NCBI GenBank assembly: GCA_038239195.1
Contig: JBBSEZ010000440.1
Location: forward strand, 1-8,267
DNA length: 8,267 nt
Source: JBBSEZ01 sp038239195
Lineage (GTDB): Bacteria > Planctomycetota > Planctomycetia > Gemmatales > Gemmataceae
Reading direction: 5' to 3'
The position numbers and the translations under genes are program-made. Below, piece by piece: positions 4,443-8,267 of the stretch. Below the pieces are notes generated by a model, which was not told the origin of the DNA, made no database searches, and worked only from the letters and a program-made list of their open reading frames with translations. Every line of letters starts with the position of its first letter. Positions within the stretch are counted from its first letter, which is position 1.

Positions 4443-6698
4443 TCACACTTCCTTGACGACCACGCGGTTGCCCTCGACCTCGACGACCTGCACGCGGGCC
4501 CCCGGCATGATATAGCCGCCCTCCGCCACGACATCCACAAAGCTGTCGCCGAATTGTGTTTTCCCCGCCGGCCGCAGGGGCGTCGCCGCCACGCCGATCG
4601 CCCCCAGGAGGGCCGCCAATTCCGCGTGCCCCGGGTTGTCCAGCGCCTCCTCGGCGCCCTCGGCGGCCTCGTCGGGCCGGTGCATGAGTCGGTTGAGCAC
4701 GGGGATGTGCGGCAGGTAGCGCACGATGACCGCGACGCTGACGAGGGCCCCCAGCAGGCTCAAGCCGAATGGCCCGATCTTTTGTCCCAGGCGCACCCAG
4801 TCGGCGCTGCTGCTGGGCCATTCGCGCGAGGCGGCCAGCCCCAGCCCGCACAGGACCAGCAGGATGCCGCTGATGCCCGCCACGCCGAAGCCCGGCAGGA
4901 CGAACACCTCCAGGCCGATGAGGATCAGCCCCAGTAAGAACAGGAGCACCGCCAGCCAGATGATCTGGCCGTTGAGTTGCGATTGCGACCAGAAGAACAG
5001 CACGAAGCAGATGGCCGAGATCACCCCCGGCAGCCCGACGCCCGGCATCTTCAGTTCGAGGATGAGGCAGGTGATGCCGACCATGACCAGGAGGACGCTG
5101 ACCCAGGGATTGCGCAGGAAGTCGCCCAGCCCCTCCAGCCAGTCCGAGCCCGGGGTGCGCACGTCGCCGCGCGGGATGCCTTCGATCTCGCACAGTTCGT
5201 CGAAGTCCTTCACGAGGTCGGTCGCCACGCCAAACTCCTTGGCCTGGCGGGCCGTCAGCGTCAAGTATTTCCCGGCGGGCTTGATCGTCTTGCCGGCGTC
5301 CCAATCGGCCTTGCGCTCGTCGGCGTCCTTCGAGCTGAGGAACGCGCTCTTGGCGGGGACGTAGCGGATTTCGTCGTGGCGGTCGGCCAGGCCCTCGGCG
5401 AGCAGGGCGGGGTAGCCCTTGTCGCGCGCGGCGTCGGCGAGGTTCTTGCCGATCGTCTTTTCCAGTTCGAGAACGCGCTGGGCGTGCGCCAGTTCGAGCT
5501 CGATGAGCTTCAGGGGGGCGGCGCCGGGGCGCCGGGCCAGCGCCTCGCGCTCCTTGTTGAGGTCGGCGAGGCTGGGGTGTTTGTTGAGATAGTCCTCGAA
5601 GTCGCCGAGGTGGGCGCCCTTGCGGTCGGCCTCGGTTTCGTCCTCGTTGGCCTCGGGCGGGGGGCGCTGCATGACGATCTTCCCGCAGCCCAGGGCCACG
5701 AACGCCGCCGTGTTGCGCGCCTCCCGGGTGACGTAGGCGATGGTCTCGACGGGGCTCTCGCCGCGCTTGTCGTTGAGGTGGGCGAGGTAGGCCCCGAGCT
5801 CCTGGGCGTTCTGGCTTTCGCCGGCGAAGCAGCTCACCTCGAAGACGAGGACGTTGGCGCGGGCGCGGAGGGCACGTTCGACGCTGCGCTGGACGCGGCC
5901 CTGGAGCCGGCGCGTGACCTCGCCCTCGACGGGGATGCGCCAGCAGACGATGCGGTCGAGCGAGCGGCGCGTGCCGGCGCGCGGCAGCCGGTAGGCGTTG
6001 AGCACCTCTTCGAGCGTGTTGTAAGGGGCCTGCTCGCAGACGTCGAGGGGCCGGGCCTGCTCGAAGCTGTAGCCGATGGTGCTGCCGTCGGCCGGCTTGA
6101 ACATCCGCCGCAGGGCGTTGGCGGTCTTCTCGCCGGACTTCTTGAGCACCTGCTCGTAGGCCGCCGCGTGGACCGGGGGCAACGGCTCGGTGGGCGGGAC
6201 CACCGGCCCGAGGCGCGTTTCGGGGCTGTCGGACATGGCGATGTTCTTGCAGGCCAGCACCGGCAACACGCTGTGGAACTTGACCTCGCCGTGGACGAAG
6301 GCCACCGTCTCCAGGCCGGCGACGTCGTTGCGCAGGGTGAGGAGGTGTTCGGCGAGGTCCCAGCAGGCGCCGAAGTTCTTGCTCTCGGCCCGGAGGCCGC
6401 CCGGGTTCATGTCGAGGACGAGGACGAACCGTCCCAGCGCCCCGGCCGTCTTGTAATTGTTGAGGGGCGCCTTGAGTAGCGCCTTGAGGCGGTTGGTCGT
6501 CTCGCTGGTGATGGTGCCCGGCACCGGAAAGACCAGCCCCTGCGCCGGCCCCTTGGGGGGCGGCTTGGCGGGCTGCTGTGCAGGCGCCCGGGAAGGGCCG
6601 GGCGGCACGAGAAACAGCGCGGCGAGCGCGCCGACCGCCCACGCCAAGCCAACGCGTCGCAGCAAGGGCGGCGACAGGCGAGTTGTGCTGTGGATCAT
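4443..6698 (-). CDS. nfeD: Long NfeD-family membrane protein with two ClpP-like domains, probably proteolytically inactive
   Basis: Long NfeD proteins normally combine a ClpP-like serine protease (Ser-Lys dyad), membrane spans and an OB fold. This 751-residue product starts at ATG 6698, with AGGGAGG (6704-6710) 5 nt upstream; a TTG at 6725 gives nine more residues but is less credible. Residues about 12-40 form a signal peptide or N-terminal anchor, followed by a Pro-rich stretch. The first ClpP-like domain (about 54-165) keeps LDMNPGG (95-101), but the usual nucleophile position seems to be Phe141 (GEVKFHSVLPVLACKNIAM). A second (about 250-500) has EARNTAAFVALGCGKIVM, placing Asn329 at the nucleophile position with Thr330 beside it. 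A charged insertion (about 345-430) follows. Five hydrophobic spans lie at about 532-549, 556-575, 578-600, 605-622 and 642-660, and an intact NfeD OB fold at 690-751 (LRPAGKTQFGDSFVDVVAEG). It is first in the operon, so it may act as a membrane scaffold for FloA. The residue alignment was done by eye. Confidence 0.9.
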   Translation of the reverse strand: MIHSTTRLSPPLLRRVGLAWAVGALAALFLVPPGPSRAPAQQPAKPPPKGPAQGLVFPVPGTITSETTNRLKALLKAPLNNYKTAGALGRFVLVLDMNPGGLRAESKNFGACWDLAEHLLTLRNDVAGLETVAFVHGEVKFHSVLPVLACKNIAMSDSPETRLGPVVPPTEPLPPVHAAAYEQVLKKSGEKTANALRRMFKPADGSTIGYSFEQARPLDVCEQAPYNTLEEVLNAYRLPRAGTRRSLDRIVCWRIPVEGEVTRRLQGRVQRSVERALRARANVLVFEVSCFAGESQNAQELGAYLAHLNDKRGESPVETIAYVTREARNTAAFVALGCGKIVMQRPPPEANEDETEADRKGAHLGDFEDYLNKHPSLADLNKEREALARRPGAAPLKLIELELAHAQRVLELEKTIGKNLADAARDKGYPALLAEGLADRHDEIRYVPAKSAFLSSKDADERKADWDAGKTIKPAGKYLTLTARQAKEFGVATDLVKDFDELCEIEGIPRGDVRTPGSDWLEGLGDFLRNPWVSVLLVMVGITCLILELKMPGVGLPGVISAICFVLFFWSQSQLNGQIIWLAVLLFLLGLILIGLEVFVLPGFGVAGISGILLVLCGLGLAASREWPSSSADWVRLGQKIGPFGLSLLGALVSVAVIVRYLPHIPVLNRLMHRPDEAAEGAEEALDNPGHAELAALLGAIGVAATPLRPAGKTQFGDSFVDVVAEGGYIMPGARVQVVEVEGNRVVVKEV

Positions 6699-6751
6699 GG
6701 GGGCCTCCCTGTCGGTTCGCGACAATTCAATTCTCCGCGTGGCTGAACTTG

Positions 6752-6781
6752 ATTATAGGGGCTCGCCGGAAAGCCTGTCAA
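6752..6781 (-). promoter_or_regulatory. Consensus sigma-70 promoter of the nfeD-floA operon
   Basis: On the minus strand TTGACA (6776-6781) and TATAAT (6752-6757) are both perfect consensus hexamers, 18 bp apart. Transcription should begin near 6745, giving a leader of about 46 nt before ATG 6698 that contains the AGGGAGG ribosome-binding site. The TTG at 6725 would leave only about 20 nt of leader, which further favours the ATG. A 12/12 match in such GC-rich surroundings suggests high basal expression by the housekeeping sigma factor. No operator-like palindrome overlaps it. Confidence 0.85.
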
Positions 6782-6836
6782 AGCCCCGCCCCCCTTGGTG
6801 ATTCGCCGGGGGCGCCGGCCTCTTGCGCGGCCGCGC

Positions 6837-6866
6837 TGGACCGCCCCCCCCTCCGTGTCCCATACT
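6837..6866 (+). promoter_or_regulatory. Candidate promoter for the DUF1570-type peptidase gene
   Basis: TGGACC (6837-6842, 4/6 to the -35 consensus) and CATACT (6861-6866, 5/6 to TATACT and 4/6 to TATAAT) are separated by 18 bp. A transcript would start near 6873, leaving about 25 nt before GTG 6898. The spacer is C-rich (6841-6852). It is divergent from the operon promoter at 6752-6781, with about 55 bp between the two -35 boxes. Confidence 0.4.
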
Positions 6867-6897
6867 TGCGCCATCCCCTCGCCCCCGGAGCGCGCAC

Positions 6898-8267
6898 GTG
6901 AACCTGACGCTGGCCCTGCTGCTCGCCTCGACGGCCCCGGCCTCGCCTTCGCTGCCCAACCTCGACTTCGGCACCGGGCGCTTGACCCACTGGGAAGGGG
7001 CCGGCTTCACGGTTGGCCCCGCCGACGGCCCCGGCGCCTCGAGAGGCGTATCCAGCCGCGACGGCGACAAGCGGGGCCGCACCGCCCTGCTCCATCGCAC
7101 CTTCACCGTCCCCGCCAACGCCATCGCCCTCCACTTCCTCGCCGCCGCCGTGCGCCCCGACGGCACCGCGCCGGGCGGCGCGCTCGACGTGGTGCTCGAA
7201 GCGGCGAAGCGGGAGATGGTCCCCCGCTACGTGTCCACGAGCACGGGGTGGCGCCGGAATACCGAGTTGCTGCCTCCGCTGGGGGGCAAGGAACGCGACT
7301 ACCACTGGCCGGTCGCGGCCCATGCTGGCCGGCGCGTGCGCATCGCCCTTCTCGACGAGGACGCGCGACCCGGCTGCCACCTGCGCTGTAGCGGGTTTCG
7401 CTTCGTGACGGCCGACGACCAGAACGCCCGCGAGTTCGTCGATCACATGCGGCGATTGCGCGCCGCGCACAAGCTGGCGCCGATGGCGCGCCACGACAGC
7501 AAGCACTTCCTGGCCATCGGCAACGTCCCGGCGGGGCAGGTGGAATATCGGCTGCACAACTGCGAGACGATCTACGCGCTGTTCTTCGACCACTTCCGCC
7601 GGCGCGGCTTCGCGGTTCGCGAGCCGGGCGAAAAGATGATGGTCGCCCTCTTCGACACGCAGGCCGGCTTCGAGGCCCACGCGGGCCAGCGCCTGTCGTC
7701 GGCGATCACCGGGCTGTACCACCGGGGGAGCAACCGCCTGCTCGTCTACGATTACGGCACCAACCGCGACTTCGCCGCCCAGAAGAAGGCGAGCGACGCG
7801 CTGGTGAAGCGCGGGCGGACTGACCTGGAGCGCGCCCACCTGGTGACGCTGGTGGGTCGGCACTTCGACGACCGCCGCAACGACGTGAACATCAGCACGG
7901 TGATGCACGAGGTGGCCCACCAGCTCTCCTTCAACGGCGGGCTGCTCAACCGCCAGGGCGATGCGCCCGCCTGGCTGGTGGAGGGGCTGGCCTGTTACTG
8001 CGAACCGACCATCAACGGGAGCTGGCAGGGCCTGGGCGAGCCCAACCCGATGCGCGCCCGCGCGCTGGCCGGGCCGGCGAGCGGGCGCGGCACCTTCATC
8101 CCGCTGCGCGACCTGGTGCGCAACGACGATTGGCTGAGGAAGGCGACGCGCGCCGACCAGGTGCTGCTCGGGTACGCGCAGAGCTGGGCGCTGTTCGGCA
8201 TGCTGATGAAGGAACGGCCGCGCGAGTTGAAGCGGTATCTGGAGATGATCCACGCGCGGAGGGCCCC
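6898..8267 (+). CDS. Secreted DUF1570-type zinc metallopeptidase-like protein (3' end outside window)
   Basis: The frame is open from GTG 6898 to the right edge, giving 456 residues with no stop. GTG is supported by GGAG (6887-6890) 7 nt upstream, and no ATG, GTG or TTG lies between it and the in-frame stop at 6799-6801. Residues 1-18 (MNLTLALLLASTAPASPS) look like a short signal peptide without the usual positive residues. Residues about 19-168 begin LPNLDFGTGRLTHWEGAGF and resemble a beta-rich, galactose-binding-like module. From about 200 onward the protein resembles DUF1570. HEVAH (337-341) supplies two histidines and a glutamate, and E362 in WLVEGLACYCE is placed as the third zinc ligand, 21 residues after the second histidine, as in gluzincins. 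All expected active-site residues are present, so it could be an active extracytoplasmic peptidase, but its substrate is unknown. It is divergent from the nfeD operon and no functional link to it is evident. Confidence 0.88.
   Translation, partial: MNLTLALLLASTAPASPSLPNLDFGTGRLTHWEGAGFTVGPADGPGASRGVSSRDGDKRGRTALLHRTFTVPANAIALHFLAAAVRPDGTAPGGALDVVLEAAKREMVPRYVSTSTGWRRNTELLPPLGGKERDYHWPVAAHAGRRVRIALLDEDARPGCHLRCSGFRFVTADDQNAREFVDHMRRLRAAHKLAPMARHDSKHFLAIGNVPAGQVEYRLHNCETIYALFFDHFRRRGFAVREPGEKMMVALFDTQAGFEAHAGQRLSSAITGLYHRGSNRLLVYDYGTNRDFAAQKKASDALVKRGRTDLERAHLVTLVGRHFDDRRNDVNISTVMHEVAHQLSFNGGLLNRQGDAPAWLVEGLACYCEPTINGSWQGLGEPNPMRARALAGPASGRGTFIPLRDLVRNDDWLRKATRADQVLLGYAQSWALFGMLMKERPRELKRYLEMIHARRA

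Noticed and set aside
2292..4937. A plus-strand frame of 881 codons across floA, the repeat and the short nfeD gene
   Set aside because: It reads antisense through three recognisable genes and through the palindromic repeat. The repeat-derived peptide PHPPTPSPKEGEGE is a known kind of artefact.
4977..6479. A plus-strand frame of 500 codons within the long nfeD gene
   Set aside because: It is antisense to a well-supported gene and its Leu/Val/Gly/Glu-rich composition shows no recognisable domain.
4426..6642. A second minus-strand frame of 738 codons overlapping the long nfeD gene
   Set aside because: The translation is Arg/Pro/Gly-rich low complexity with no hydrophobic spans, while the alternative frame gives a full NfeD protein with signal sequence, membrane spans and OB fold.
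6696..6725. TTG start at 6725 for the long NfeD protein
   Set aside because: ATG 6698 has AGGGAGG 5 nt upstream and is better spaced from the consensus promoter; the TTG lies only about 20 nt from the expected transcript start and has no good ribosome-binding site.
6778..8253. A minus-strand frame of 491 codons opposite the DUF1570-type gene
   Set aside because: It is the reverse frame of a gene with a signal peptide, ribosome-binding site and HEVAH zinc motif, and it would run over the nfeD operon promoter.

Overview
The window is GC-rich with strongly G/C-biased third codon positions, and it looks like a chromosomal segment of a planctomycete, probably of the Gemmata group. Three things point there. 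The rightmost gene has a secreted DUF1570-type metallopeptidase architecture, a family concentrated in Planctomycetes. The flotillin/NfeD module has a planctomycete flavour. A CCCTCACCCC-type palindromic repeat sits between genes. The lineage is an inference from family knowledge and was not tested by a search. No rRNA, tRNA, CRISPR, phage or transposase gene was seen.

Layout: six genes lie on the minus strand and one on the plus strand, transcribed divergently from an intergenic region at 6699-6897. Reading the minus strand in the direction of transcription: (1) a 751-aa long NfeD-family membrane protein (4443-6698) with two tandem ClpP-like domains that both seem to lack the catalytic serine, five predicted membrane spans and a C-terminal OB fold; (2) a 177-aa short NfeD protein (3888-4421); (3) the flotillin FloA (2658-3713); (4) a 209-aa membrane-anchored Pro/Ala-rich protein of unknown function (2006-2635); (5) the ribosome-associated GTPase HflX (629-1969, possibly starting at 1939); (6) the N-terminal 165 residues of a coiled-coil protein that runs off the left edge (1-496). 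A promoter with both hexamers identical to the sigma-70 consensus (TTGACA, 18 bp, TATAAT) precedes gene 1. Gaps between genes 1-2, 3-4 and 4-5 are 21, 22 and 36 bp, consistent with an operon. The gap between genes 2 and 3 holds a 143-bp element made of two perfect 44-bp inverted arms.

On the plus strand, a gene with a GTG start at 6898 encodes a secreted protein with a beta-rich N-terminal region and an HEVAH zinc-peptidase motif followed by a WLVEGLA glutamate. It runs off the right edge.

How the genes may work together: NfeD and flotillin genes are neighbours in many bacteria (for example yqeZ-floA in Bacillus subtilis), and the products are thought to organise membrane microdomains together. 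Here the module carries two NfeD proteins, a flotillin and an extra membrane-tethered protein, with HflX downstream. The most unusual points are the apparently inactive duplicated protease domains of the long NfeD, the repeat element placed between NfeD and FloA, and the uncharacterised anchored protein.
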